Shown here one piece after another: positions 45,016 through 56,679 of a DNA stretch of 64,000 nt. This DNA comes from DATAAP01 sp041690495 (GTDB taxonomy: Bacteria > Pseudomonadota > Alphaproteobacteria > CACIAM-22H2): contig JAWLHE010000006.1 of NCBI GenBank assembly GCA_041690495.1, positions 186,001 to 250,000 of the forward strand, given 5' to 3'. A model generated the notes under the pieces. It was not told the origin of the DNA. It made no database searches and was given only the letters and a program-made list of their open reading frames with translations. Position numbers and translations under genes: made by a program. The first letter of the stretch is position 1. Each line of letters starts with the position of its first letter.

Positions 45016-45864
45016 ATGGCGGCGGAGACCGGCGCGGCCGCGCAGCCGCGGCAGCAGCCGGGCTCTCCGCCGATTCCGGCAATCGGGATCGACGGCGTCA
45101 CCATCGCCTTTCGCATGCCGTCCGGCGACGTGCGGACGGTGCTGCGCGACGTTTCGCTGACCATCCCCGAAGGAAATTTCGTCGCCATCGTCGGGCCGTC
45201 GGGCTGCGGCAAGTCGACGCTGCTCAACGTCGTCGCCGGGCTGCTCGAATCGCCGTCGGGCCGGGTCAGCGTGTTCGGAGAGGAGCTCAAGGGCATCAAC
45301 CGGCACGCCGCCTACCTGTTTCAGCAGGACGCACTCCTGCCGTGGCGCAGCGTGCTCGACAACGTGATGCTCGGCCTCGTCTTCCGCAACGTGCCGCGCG
45401 CCGAGGCGGAGACGAAGGCGCGGCAGTGGATTGCACGCGTCGGCCTGCGCGGCTTCGAGGACGTGTTTCCACACCAGCTGTCGGGCGGCATGAAGAAGCG
45501 CGTCGCCATCGCGCAGAGCTGGATCGTCGACCCGCGCATCCTCCTGATGGACGAGCCGTTCGGGGCGCTCGACGTGCAGACCCGGCAGAACATGGAGAAC
45601 GAGCTGCTCGAGCTGTGGCAGGAGAGTCGCAAGACCGTGCTGTTCATCACCCACGATCTCGAGGAGGCGATCGCCCTTGCCGACCACGTCGTGGTCGTCA
45701 GCGCCGGTCCGGCGGCGCATATCAAGGGCGCCTACGCGGTCGACCTGCCGCGGCCGCGCGACGTGGTCGAGATCCGCCTCAATCCCGAGTTCACCGCGCT
45801 CTATCGCCGGATCTGGGCCGATCTGCGCGACGAGGTGAAGCGCTCGCAGGAAGCCGGACATTGA
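45016..45864 (+). CDS. NitT/TauT-type ABC importer, ATPase
   Basis: The 282-residue product is a SsuB/TauB-like ATPase: Walker A GPSGCGKSTLLNVVAGL (about 60-76), the Q-loop QQDALLPWRSVLDNVMLGL, the signature LSGGMKKRVAIAQSW, Walker B ILLMDEPFGALDVQT and the switch histidine in LFITHDLEEAIAL. The frame is open to TTG 45001, which has AGAGG close by; ATG 45016 is used here. It lies between the binding protein and the permease genes, 10 bases before the latter. Confidence 0.92.
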   Translation: MAAETGAAAQPRQQPGSPPIPAIGIDGVTIAFRMPSGDVRTVLRDVSLTIPEGNFVAIVGPSGCGKSTLLNVVAGLLESPSGRVSVFGEELKGINRHAAYLFQQDALLPWRSVLDNVMLGLVFRNVPRAEAETKARQWIARVGLRGFEDVFPHQLSGGMKKRVAIAQSWIVDPRILLMDEPFGALDVQTRQNMENELLELWQESRKTVLFITHDLEEAIALADHVVVVSAGPAAHIKGAYAVDLPRPRDVVEIRLNPEFTALYRRIWADLRDEVKRSQEAGH

Positions 45865-45874
45865 GGGAGCGCAC

Positions 45875-46720
45875 ATGTCGACGCTGATCAGCAGGCCGAC
45901 GACTGCACCGGCCGCGCGCGAAGGCGCGGTAGAGGCGGTGCGGGCGCATGGCGAGAAGCAGCCGCACCGCGTGCTGACCCTGTCGCTGCAGATCGGCGTG
46001 TTCGTCGGACTGTGCGCGGTCTGGCAGATCCTCGCCGATACCGAGACGATCGACCCGTTCTTCTTCAGCCGGCCGTCCGACATCGCCTCGCAGGTGTGGC
46101 GCTGGATGGTCTCCGGCTATATCTGGCCGCATCTCGCCGTGACCCTGATCGAGGCGATGCTGGCTTTTGTCATCGGCACGGTCGCCGGCGTCGCAGCCGG
46201 ACTCGCCTTCGCGCGCATCGAGCTGCTCGCGGCCGTGTTCGACCCCTATATCCGTATCTTCAACGCCCTGCCGCGCGTCATCCTGGCGCCGATCTTCATC
46301 CTGTGGTTCGGGCTCGGCATCGCGTCCAAGGTGGCGCTGGGTGTCACGCTGGTCTTCTTCGTCGTGTTCTTCAACACGTTCCAGGGCATCCGCGAGGTCG
46401 ATCCCGTTACACTCAACAACGCGCGCATGCTGCAGGCGACCGACCGCCAGCTCCTGCGCCACGTCTATCTGCCGTCAGCGATGGCTTGGATATTCTCGAG
46501 CCTGCATACCAGCATCGGTTTCGCGCTGGTCGGCGCCGTCGTCGGGGAGTACATCGGCTCGGCACGCGGCATCGGCTATGTCGTGGCCCAGGCGCAAGGC
46601 GTGTTCGACACCGCCGGCGTATTCGCCGGCCTGATCCTCACCTCGGCCGTCGTGCTGGTCATCGACCTCGCGATCCACCGCCTCGAGCGTTACCTGCTGC
46701 GCTGGCGCCCGCGCGTATAG
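45875..46720 (+). CDS. NitT/TauT-type ABC importer, permease
   Basis: The 281-residue product has six membrane segments of the BPD_transp_1 fold, and the coupling loop EAA-like motif DPVTLNNARMLQATDRQLLR near 190, followed by HVYLPSAMAWIFSSLHTSIG. The first 40 residues are a cytoplasmic extension rich in Arg and Ala. It is the last gene of the importer operon. The next gene lies on the other strand and ends 56 bases away. Confidence 0.92.
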   Translation: MSTLISRPTTAPAAREGAVEAVRAHGEKQPHRVLTLSLQIGVFVGLCAVWQILADTETIDPFFFSRPSDIASQVWRWMVSGYIWPHLAVTLIEAMLAFVIGTVAGVAAGLAFARIELLAAVFDPYIRIFNALPRVILAPIFILWFGLGIASKVALGVTLVFFVVFFNTFQGIREVDPVTLNNARMLQATDRQLLRHVYLPSAMAWIFSSLHTSIGFALVGAVVGEYIGSARGIGYVVAQAQGVFDTAGVFAGLILTSAVVLVIDLAIHRLERYLLRWRPRV

Positions 46721-46776
46721 AACAGAAGCTGCGAGCGTCGCCTGCCACGGCAGCGCGTTCGCCGCAGCACTCCTCT

Positions 46777-47439
46777 TCAGAATCCGACGCGGATTCCGGC
46801 CATCAGCTCATGCGCGCGCAGATCGCCGGACACGCCGACGCCGCCAACCGATCGCGTCTTGACCTCGCCGAGATCGACGAAGCGGTAGCCGAGATCGAGC
46901 GCCACGCCGGGCACGATGCTGATTCCGGTGCCGAAGCCGGCCTGCCAGGCGAAGTCTGTCGACGTATCTCCATCGAGCCTGATGGCGCCGACATTGACCG
47001 AATCCGCGTCATTGTAGGAGACGCCGACACCGGCGCCGACATAGGGCTGGAAGCGACCGATCTCGGGAAAATCGAAATACGCATTGAGCATGCCTGTCCA
47101 GCTGTCGACATCGCCCTGCGCGTTCACACCGGCGACGACACGATCGGAATCGATTTCGTAGCCCGTGCGATAGGTCAGCGTCACGTCCGTTCGGATGAAC
47201 GGCAGAACCTTGAAACCCAGACCGACGTCGATCAGGGCCGCCGTTCCTGCATCGTCGCCGAGATTGCCGCCCGGATCCTCCGCAAAAGACCCGCCGATAT
47301 CGCCGCGGATATAGAACCAGGTCGGCTGTGCGATCGCCGGCGCCATCATCAGGAGCGTCACGCCGGCGACGGCCAGGATGTGCAGCACGGCGCGCGTGCC
47401 GCTGCCGTCGAGTATTCGACGAATCATGTTTCTCCGCAT
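46777..47439 (-). CDS. Outer membrane beta-barrel protein (porin/OmpW-like)
   Basis: The 220-residue product has an N-terminal signal peptide (positive MRRNMIRRILDG, then a hydrophobic core, cut near IAQP) and an eight-stranded barrel pattern: alternating strands such as AALIDVGLGFKVLPFIRTDV, YVGAGVGVSYNDAD and VALDLGYRFVDLGEVKTR, ending in phenylalanine (ELMAGIRVGF), the BAM recognition end. ATG 47439 has GGAG seven bases upstream; a GTG at 47451 is the alternative. Function beyond a small surface barrel is unknown. Confidence 0.85.
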   Translation of the reverse strand: MRRNMIRRILDGSGTRAVLHILAVAGVTLLMMAPAIAQPTWFYIRGDIGGSFAEDPGGNLGDDAGTAALIDVGLGFKVLPFIRTDVTLTYRTGYEIDSDRVVAGVNAQGDVDSWTGMLNAYFDFPEIGRFQPYVGAGVGVSYNDADSVNVGAIRLDGDTSTDFAWQAGFGTGISIVPGVALDLGYRFVDLGEVKTRSVGGVGVSGDLRAHELMAGIRVGF

Positions 47440-47791
47440 CGATCGCTCCACTTGGCGCCCAGCCGCAACGCTAGAGCGGACGAAAGCGGACGTAAATGTT
47501 CAGTCCGGGTTGGGGATTACCCCGAATGGGCGCGGTCAAGGTTGGCGGCGTGCCTTCCCTTAAAGCCCATAAGCCGCGCGCGGCGACCTGTGATTGCATC
47601 CATGATGCTGATGCACGGCCGACGAAGGGACAGGCGCGGCGAAGCTCCGTTCACCGCGCCTATAGGATAGTCCGAACACCGGCCGACCGCGCTCGCGAAC
47701 GGCGATTACCTTCGCATAGGGCGACTCTGCGCTTTTGGTCGCCACGGTGTTGCGACTGGCGACTTGCTCAAACGAATCGGAAAGCCCTGAC
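47440..47791. other. 352-base gap without a convincing gene
   Basis: This gap separates the barrel gene from the 3' end of the DUF2189 gene. It has a hairpin, AGGCGCGG against CCGCGCCT, near 47630-47660, without a T run. Two weak frames of 90-99 codons cross it on opposite strands, with no ribosome site and no family resemblance; I do not call them. The barrel gene promoter should lie within 47440-47600. Confidence 0.45.
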
Positions 47792-48664
47792 TTAGCGCGG
47801 CACCACCTTGCGATACAGGTGCCACGTGGCATGCCCGAGCACGGGCATGACGAAAATCAGGCCGAGGAGCAAGGGTATCGATCCGAGCACGAGGCCGCCC
47901 GCGACGATCAGGCCCCACACTGTCATCGTGCGCGGATTTTCCGCGACCGCGCGCACCGATGTCGTTACCGCGGTGAAGACGCCGACGTCGCGGTCGAGCA
48001 GCAGCGGGAACGACACGACGCTGATCGTCAGCACCAGAAGCGCGAAGACGAACCCAACGCCCATTCCGACCGCGATCATCGTCCAGCCGGCGGTGGTCGT
48101 GAACACATCGCGGGCGAAGGCCTCGATCGAGTTCGGCGCATAGGGCCCGAACAGCGCCGCGTAGATCATGTAGGCGGTGAAGAGCCAGACCGTAAAGATC
48201 GCGATCAGCACCAGGCCCAGCGCGACGATCGCGCCGAAGTTCGACGATCGCACGACGCCGAAGGCGTCCGCCCAGGTGGTATCGAGTCCCTGCTCGCGCC
48301 GCCGGCTCATCTCATAGAGTCCGACCGCCGCGACCGGGCCGATCAGCGCGAATCCGGACACGAGCGGAAACAGCAGCGGCAGCATCTCGTAACCGAATGC
48401 CAGGCGCCACAGGACCAGGCCCGCGGCCGGGTAGATCAAGCAGATGAAAAGGACGTCCGTCCTGTAGGCTCCGAAATCCGATATGCCTCTGGCCAAGGCA
48501 TCCCTCAGATCGTCGATTCCTATCTTCCGGACGGGAAGTGCTCCTTCCTGGGCGTCGCGCGCGCCGCGCGCCGAGCGACCCGCCGCGCCGACGGCGTGAC
48601 CCGCCAGCCTGAGCTGCTCCCACCCCCACTCGATCGGATTCCGGACGTGATTGTCGACGGCCAT
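47792..48664 (-). CDS. DUF2189 integral membrane protein
   Basis: The 290-residue product has a cytoplasmic N-terminus of about 70 residues, then about six membrane segments. The DUF2189 pattern is visible: DLRDALARGISDFGAYRTDV, then FPLVSGFALIGPVAAVGLYE followed by MSRRREQG, and near the end a VMPVLGHATWHLYRKVV segment. The family is common in Alphaproteobacteria near respiratory genes, but its role is unknown. ATG 48664 has GGAGG upstream (GGGAGGAGC). No partner gene is adjacent. Confidence 0.85.
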   Translation of the reverse strand: MAVDNHVRNPIEWGWEQLRLAGHAVGAAGRSARGARDAQEGALPVRKIGIDDLRDALARGISDFGAYRTDVLFICLIYPAAGLVLWRLAFGYEMLPLLFPLVSGFALIGPVAAVGLYEMSRRREQGLDTTWADAFGVVRSSNFGAIVALGLVLIAIFTVWLFTAYMIYAALFGPYAPNSIEAFARDVFTTTAGWTMIAVGMGVGFVFALLVLTISVVSFPLLLDRDVGVFTAVTTSVRAVAENPRTMTVWGLIVAGGLVLGSIPLLLGLIFVMPVLGHATWHLYRKVVPR

Positions 48665-48836
48665 GCTTGCTCCTCCCGAATCGCTGATTCGGGGGCCGCG
48701 GGCCAGCCGTGGCTTGGCGCCCAATCCGGCCGCCAGTCACGAGGAAGCCGCGACCCGCCGTATCGGAAAGCATACTCCGGTCGGGTGTCGCCGTCGCTTC
48801 ACATCTCGGCGCGGATTCGCCGGAGAAGCTGAGCCG

Positions 48837-49139
48837 TCAGCCGGCGATCGTATGCATCGCAGCCGGCGTGCCGCGGAGCGGTGGGCACCCGCGCCGGTCC
48901 TGCGGCGGCGCGGATGCGCCCTTGAGGCGCATACGCGCGACTTCGACGATGAGCAGCAGCTCGGTGCGATGGATGCCGTCGCTCTTCATGACAAGCTTCA
49001 TCGCCGGATCGTCGAGCAATGCATAAACCGACGGCTCAGGATCATCCGCCCGGACAACCGGATCACCACCAACCAAAGGGATTACGACGTGAGGTGACGC
49101 CGGCGCTCCCGGCAACAGGCATGGGGAAAACATGTTCAT
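48837..49139 (-). CDS. Small conserved protein of unknown function (copy B)
   Basis: From ATG 49139 the product is 100 residues; ATG 49133 is also possible. The core EPSVYALLDDPAMKLVMKSD then GIHRTELLLIVEVARMRLKG matches copy A (43504-43716), with a longer N-terminal segment and an extra Pro/Arg-rich tail. The two genes are 5 kb apart and divergent in their flanks, so this looks like an old duplication. No ribosome site is clear. A CRP-type palindrome lies 48 bases before the start on this strand. Confidence 0.6.
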   Translation of the reverse strand: MNMFSPCLLPGAPASPHVVIPLVGGDPVVRADDPEPSVYALLDDPAMKLVMKSDGIHRTELLLIVEVARMRLKGASAPPQDRRGCPPLRGTPAAMHTIAG

Positions 49140-49186
49140 TCGTCCAGCGTTGGCGGATTGCGTACCGCACCCGGCCCGCGCGGCGA

Positions 49187-49202
49187 TGTGACGCCCGTCA
49201 CA
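49187..49202. promoter_or_regulatory. CRP-type site TGTGA-N6-TCACA
   Basis: TGTGACGCCCGTCACA is a perfect 16-base palindrome and matches both half sites of the CRP consensus exactly. It lies in the divergent gap between small gene copy B (start 49139) and the O-antigen ligase gene (start 49430). It is better placed for copy B, or for a promoter of an extended upstream transcript of the ligase gene. Confidence 0.55.
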
Positions 49203-49429
49203 CGGAGTGTTCCGGCTCCCCGGCCGAATGCGCCGCCGCCGGACCGGCGATTGCCACTTTTGGAACAGTCGCTGACACCTTTTTGGCCGAGCGCGCTGCA
49301 GCAACGACAAGGCAGGATGGTACAGGCCGAGCGGAGCGTCGCCATGAGATTGCATCGCCATGCACCGGAGGATGCAGGAAGACAGCGGCACCCGACTGGC
49401 AAGAACCCGAGCGAGGAGTCGTCTCCGCA

Positions 49430-50788
49430 ATGGATGCAGCATCGCCGGCAACGTCCCGGATCGACTCGCCGCATACGGTGAGTTTTGAGCTCGACGGGCT
49501 CAAGCGGCTGCTCGCTTTCCTCATCCTCATCGGCCTGTTTTTCATCGGCGACAACTATCTGCTGTCATACAAGCAGATGGCCGGCGTGGGCGATACGCGC
49601 GATGCCATGGCCCTCGTCGACGCGGCGGCAACCGGCTCCGTCGGGTCGCTGCGGCCGTTGGTGTTCGGGCTCCTCTGCGCCTTCGGGATTGTCTGCTGGA
49701 TGGCACGGCCCGCGGGGCTGCGCACGGAGATCCACGGCTGGCTGCCGGCGCTCCTGTCGATCTTCGTTGCTGTCGTCGGAACGAGCGTCCTGTGGTCCGA
49801 GCTGCCGGAACTCGTCATGCGGCGCATTGCCGCGTTCATGCTGTTCGTCGTAGCCGCATGGGGGCTTGCCCACCGCTTTTCGAATCGGGACCTGCTGCTC
49901 TTCTGTTTCCTGTTTGCGGGACTCGCTGGCGCGCTCAGTCTCGGTTCGGAAATCCTGACCGGGCATTTCCGGCCACTCGACTCCGGCTACCGCCTGTACG
50001 GCATCATGCACGCGAACAGTCTCAGCGCGACGCTCGCGATTTTCATACTGTCGGCGATCGCGCTACGCCAGGACGGCCAGCGGCGCGGCTGGTATCTGCT
50101 TGCGATCGGGCTCGGAATAGGGTTGCTGATTCTTACGAAATCGCGATCCTCGATGGTCGGACTGCTTGCGGGCCTGGCCGTATGGGTCCTGCTCGGCGCC
50201 CAGGACCGCCGCCGTGTCGTCGCTTTGGGCGTGCTGCTGCTGGCGCTGATCGTGCCTGCAGTGATTTTCCTGTTCGGCGAGGAGCTCGGCTCGGGTATCG
50301 AGAAGGCGGTCCTGATGGGCCGGAAAGCGGAATCGCTCGAGACGGGCACCGGACGCATTCCTCTCTGGGATCATCTTATCTCGCATTACGTCGCCGAGCG
50401 CCCCTTGCTGGGATACGGCTTCCAGGGTTTCTGGACGGCGGACAACATCCGCAGCGTGACGGCCTCGCAGGATTGGCTCATCCTGCATGCGCATTCCGGC
50501 TACATGAACATCCTGCTCGATCTGGGGTTGGCCGGACTCGGCTTATTCGTTCTGGTCCTTCTCCTGTCGATCACCCGCTCTTATGCATACTTCAAGGTCA
50601 CGCAGGACAAGTCGTGGCTGTTTATGACGGCGCTGCTTACATGGGCAGCCGTCACTTCGTTCTTCGACACCCTGCTCATGTCCCTGAGCATTCGGGACTT
50701 CGTCTGCATGCTGGCCATCGCCAAGATCACCCTGTTCGACCCGCGCGTTGTCCGCGTACGCGAGCCGGCGTTCGCCGCGGGCGACTGA
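49430..50788 (+). CDS. O-antigen ligase/polymerase-like membrane protein (Wzy_C)
   Basis: The 452-residue product has about ten to twelve membrane segments and the O-antigen ligase family region: LTKSRSSMVGLLAGLAVW, a periplasmic loop with GRIPLWDHLISHYVAERPLL and GYGFQGF, then LHAHSGYMNILLDLGLAGLG. Arg and His residues in that loop are those the family needs. It may attach or polymerise a surface polysaccharide. No other polysaccharide gene is nearby. ATG 49430 follows GAGGAG at 49413-49418; the frame is open much further up but without a ribosome site. Confidence 0.8.
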   Translation: MDAASPATSRIDSPHTVSFELDGLKRLLAFLILIGLFFIGDNYLLSYKQMAGVGDTRDAMALVDAAATGSVGSLRPLVFGLLCAFGIVCWMARPAGLRTEIHGWLPALLSIFVAVVGTSVLWSELPELVMRRIAAFMLFVVAAWGLAHRFSNRDLLLFCFLFAGLAGALSLGSEILTGHFRPLDSGYRLYGIMHANSLSATLAIFILSAIALRQDGQRRGWYLLAIGLGIGLLILTKSRSSMVGLLAGLAVWVLLGAQDRRRVVALGVLLLALIVPAVIFLFGEELGSGIEKAVLMGRKAESLETGTGRIPLWDHLISHYVAERPLLGYGFQGFWTADNIRSVTASQDWLILHAHSGYMNILLDLGLAGLGLFVLVLLLSITRSYAYFKVTQDKSWLFMTALLTWAAVTSFFDTLLMSLSIRDFVCMLAIAKITLFDPRVVRVREPAFAAGD

Positions 50789-50872
50789 CGGCTCAGCGAG
50801 GCGCGGCGAGGAATCGGGTATCAGGGTCACCCACACCGGCGATCCGCCCTTTCGGCGGCCCGGGCGGCGCGA

Positions 50873-54364
<3,492 letters not shown>

Positions 54365-54454
54365 TGCTGTTCTACTCAAGTCCGAATGTGGGGTGCAGGA
54401 GACCGGCTTGCCTGTCCGCGAACGACCGGCGCTGTCCGAATAAGGTGATTCTCG

Positions 54455-55381
54455 TCAGGCGACCGCGGCCTCGACCGCCTCTTCCTTGCGCGCCCGCACG
54501 CCCAGGATGTGGCAGATCGCATAGGTCAGGTCGGCGCGGTTGAGCGTATAGAAGTGGAACTCCTCGGCGCCATGGTCCTGCAGGCGCCGGCACTGCTCGG
54601 CCGCGACAGTCGCGGCGACCAGACGGCGCGTGTCGGGATCGTTGTCGAGCCCCTCGAACAGGCGGGCGAGCCACGGCGGCACCGAGGCACCGCACGCCGC
54701 ACTGAACTTCACGACCTGCGCGAAATTCGTCACCGGCAGGATGCCGGGAATGATCGGCACCCTGATCTGGAATGCGTCGCAGAGATCGCGGAAGCGCAGG
54801 AACTTGTCGACGTCGAAGAAGTACTGGGTGATCGCGCGCGTGGCGCCGGCGTCGATCTTGCGCTTGAGATTGTCGAGATCGGCGGCCGGCGATCCGGCGT
54901 CGGGATGGGTCTCGGGATAGGCCGCGACGCTGATCTCGAATGGTGCGATGCGCTTCAGTCCCGCAACCAGATCCGCCGCGCGCGCATAGCCGCCCGGATG
55001 CGGCGTGTAGCGGCCGGCATTCGCCGGCGCGTCGCCGCGCAGCGCCACGATGTGGCGGATGCCCGCGTCCCAGTACTGGCGCGCGACGTCGTCGACCTCG
55101 CCGCAGGTCGCAGCGACGCAGGTCAGATGCGCGGCCGGCTCGAGCGAGGTCTCGTTGCGGATGCGCCGCACGGTCGCGTGCGTGCGCTCGCGCGTCGAAC
55201 CGCCGGCGCCATAGGTGACGGACACGAACCGGGGAGCCAGCGGCTCCAGCCGCTTCACCGACTGCCAGAGCTGCTTCTCCATCTCGTCGGTCTTGGGCGG
55301 AAAGAATTCAAACGACAGCTTGAGCTGCGATCCCTCCGAAGCGCCGCCGATCAGCGTGCCGGGCACCCGTGCGGTTACCAT
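54455..55381 (-). CDS. metF: Methylenetetrahydrofolate reductase MetF
   Basis: MetF is the FAD enzyme that makes 5-methyltetrahydrofolate, the methyl donor for MetH. The 308-residue TIM-barrel product has KLSFEFFPPKTDEMEKQLW with the catalytic glutamate, FVSVTYGAGGSTRERT, AHLTCVAATCGEVDDV, VALRGDAPANAG and the late ITQYFFDVDKFLRFRDLC. ATG 55381 has AGAGGAGC upstream. It follows the regulator by 27 bases and precedes metH by 90 bases, on the same strand. The reductant is normally NADH. Confidence 0.95.
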   Translation of the reverse strand: MVTARVPGTLIGGASEGSQLKLSFEFFPPKTDEMEKQLWQSVKRLEPLAPRFVSVTYGAGGSTRERTHATVRRIRNETSLEPAAHLTCVAATCGEVDDVARQYWDAGIRHIVALRGDAPANAGRYTPHPGGYARAADLVAGLKRIAPFEISVAAYPETHPDAGSPAADLDNLKRKIDAGATRAITQYFFDVDKFLRFRDLCDAFQIRVPIIPGILPVTNFAQVVKFSAACGASVPPWLARLFEGLDNDPDTRRLVAATVAAEQCRRLQDHGAEEFHFYTLNRADLTYAICHILGVRARKEEAVEAAVA

Positions 55382-55408
55382 GTGTTCGCTCCTCTTGGTC
55401 TCTGTTCG

Positions 55409-56368
55409 TCAGGCCGCGATGCGGCCCGCCTCGCGCGGGCGCGTCGCCGGCCACAGGCTGACGGTGAGTTTCTTACCCGGCAGATGAACCACCGGCCCCG
55501 GCACCAGCCCGGCCGCGGCAATCCACTGCCGCACCTCGTCGTCGGCGAAGCCCAGCCGCCGGTGCTCGTGATCGCGCCGCAGCTGGTCGAGCTCGTGCGG
55601 CGCGAAATCAACGATCGCCATGCGCCCGCCCGGCCGCAGCACGCGCGCGGCCTCGGCGATCACCTCGCCCGGCTCGTCGGCGTAGTGCAGCACCTGATGA
55701 ATCGTGACCGCGTCGAAGGACGGCCCGGCCCAGGGCAGCTGGTACATATCGCCCTGGCGCACGTAGCAATCCTTGAGGCCGGCGCGGTCGAGATTGGCGC
55801 GCGCGACCTGCAGCATCTCGCGCGACAGGTCGACGCCCACCCCGGCGACGCCCTGCGCCCCGAACAGCTCGAGGATCCGGCCGGTCCCGGTCCCGATGTC
55901 GAGCAGGTTGCGGACTTCAGCGGGCGGGATCAGCTCGAGCAGGCGGCGCTCGACCTCCGCATCGGCGATATGCAGTGCGCGGATCTCGTCCCAGCGCGCG
56001 GCGTTCTCGCGGAAATAACGTGCTGCCGACTCGGAGCGCGCCCGCCGGATCGCGGCGAAGCGCTCGCGATCGCGCGCGAAGCCGTTCGAGTCGAGGGGCA
56101 GGAGTTCGATGACCTGGCGCGCGACCCGTCCGGTCGGCCCGTCGCGACGCAGCCGGTAGAACACCCAGCTTCCTTCCGGGAACCGGTCGAGCAGGCCCGC
56201 GTCGCACAACTGCTTGAGGTGCCGCGATACCCGCGGCTGGCTTTGTCCCAGCACCTGCGTCAGCTCCGTGACCGTCAGATCGCCGTGAGCGCACAGGGCC
56301 AGGAGCCGCAACCGCGTCGGCTCGGCCGCGGCACGAAGGCCGGTCAGGACCTGCTCCAACTCACCCAT
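55409..56368 (-). CDS. ArsR-family regulator fused to a SAM-dependent methyltransferase
   Basis: The 319-residue product joins an ArsR-type winged helix (about 1-90: LRAAAEPTRLRLLALCAHGD, then QSQPRVSRHLKQLCDAGLLD) to a class I methyltransferase (about 130-260: NLLDIGTGTGRILELFGAQG, ARVLRPGGRMAIVDFAPHEL). It heads an operon with metF and metH. In Proteobacteria the ArsR-type regulator SahR controls methionine genes in response to S-adenosylhomocysteine; this fused form may sense SAM or SAH through its second domain. ATG 56368 begins the ArsR fold; ATG 56410 would run through the palindrome at 56377-56396. Confidence 0.88.
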   Translation of the reverse strand: MGELEQVLTGLRAAAEPTRLRLLALCAHGDLTVTELTQVLGQSQPRVSRHLKQLCDAGLLDRFPEGSWVFYRLRRDGPTGRVARQVIELLPLDSNGFARDRERFAAIRRARSESAARYFRENAARWDEIRALHIADAEVERRLLELIPPAEVRNLLDIGTGTGRILELFGAQGVAGVGVDLSREMLQVARANLDRAGLKDCYVRQGDMYQLPWAGPSFDAVTIHQVLHYADEPGEVIAEAARVLRPGGRMAIVDFAPHELDQLRRDHEHRRLGFADDEVRQWIAAAGLVPGPVVHLPGKKLTVSLWPATRPREAGRIAA

Positions 56369-56376
56369 GCCGTAAC

Positions 56377-56396
56377 ATATAACGATATCCTTATAT
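56377..56396. promoter_or_regulatory. 20-bp palindrome, candidate operator of the metF-metH operon
   Basis: ATATAACGATATCCTTATAT is palindromic except for one mismatched pair, with a GATATC centre and AT-rich arms, in an otherwise GC-rich region. It lies eight bases before the ArsR-methyltransferase start codon, where a repressor would block the promoter or translation. The fused regulator is the obvious candidate to bind it. Confidence 0.65.
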
Positions 56397-56679
56397 CCTT
56401 CAATCTGCATTCATGCATCCGAGCGTGAGCCTTGGCTGCAACGCTGGATCTATTTCGACACGGGCGACCGGCGGGCCACTGGAAGGGCTGGATTTCTTAT
56501 GGTACCTACCCCCTTGGATTCGCTCGGCCATGTCCGCAGTTAACGGGACCTTCAGCGTTTCGGCTGACGATTGCGCGTCTGGGGTGGCTGGCGACCGGAA
56601 CAGGACGCCCGGTGGAGGGCGCCCTGATTTGGGGCTTGAGATCCGCGACAACAAATCCAACAACGGGTTCTGTCCTTCG
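56397..56679. other. Divergent region between the met operon and mlaA
   Basis: The frame of mlaA is open through most of this stretch, but no signal peptide fits any upstream start, so I leave it untranslated. It should hold the promoters of mlaA and the met operon. A lone GTTAAC occurs at 56538. I see no clear -10 or -35 pair and no ribosome site of note. Confidence 0.4.

Noticed and set aside
46012..47670. A 552-codon open frame across the permease gene and the barrel gene
   Set aside because: It runs out of frame in the permease and antisense in the barrel gene; both real genes have clear domains.
47560..47832. A 90-codon minus-strand frame before the barrel gene
   Set aside because: It overlaps the DUF2189 3' end, has no ribosome site and no recognised motif. 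I leave it uncalled, though a small real gene cannot be ruled out.
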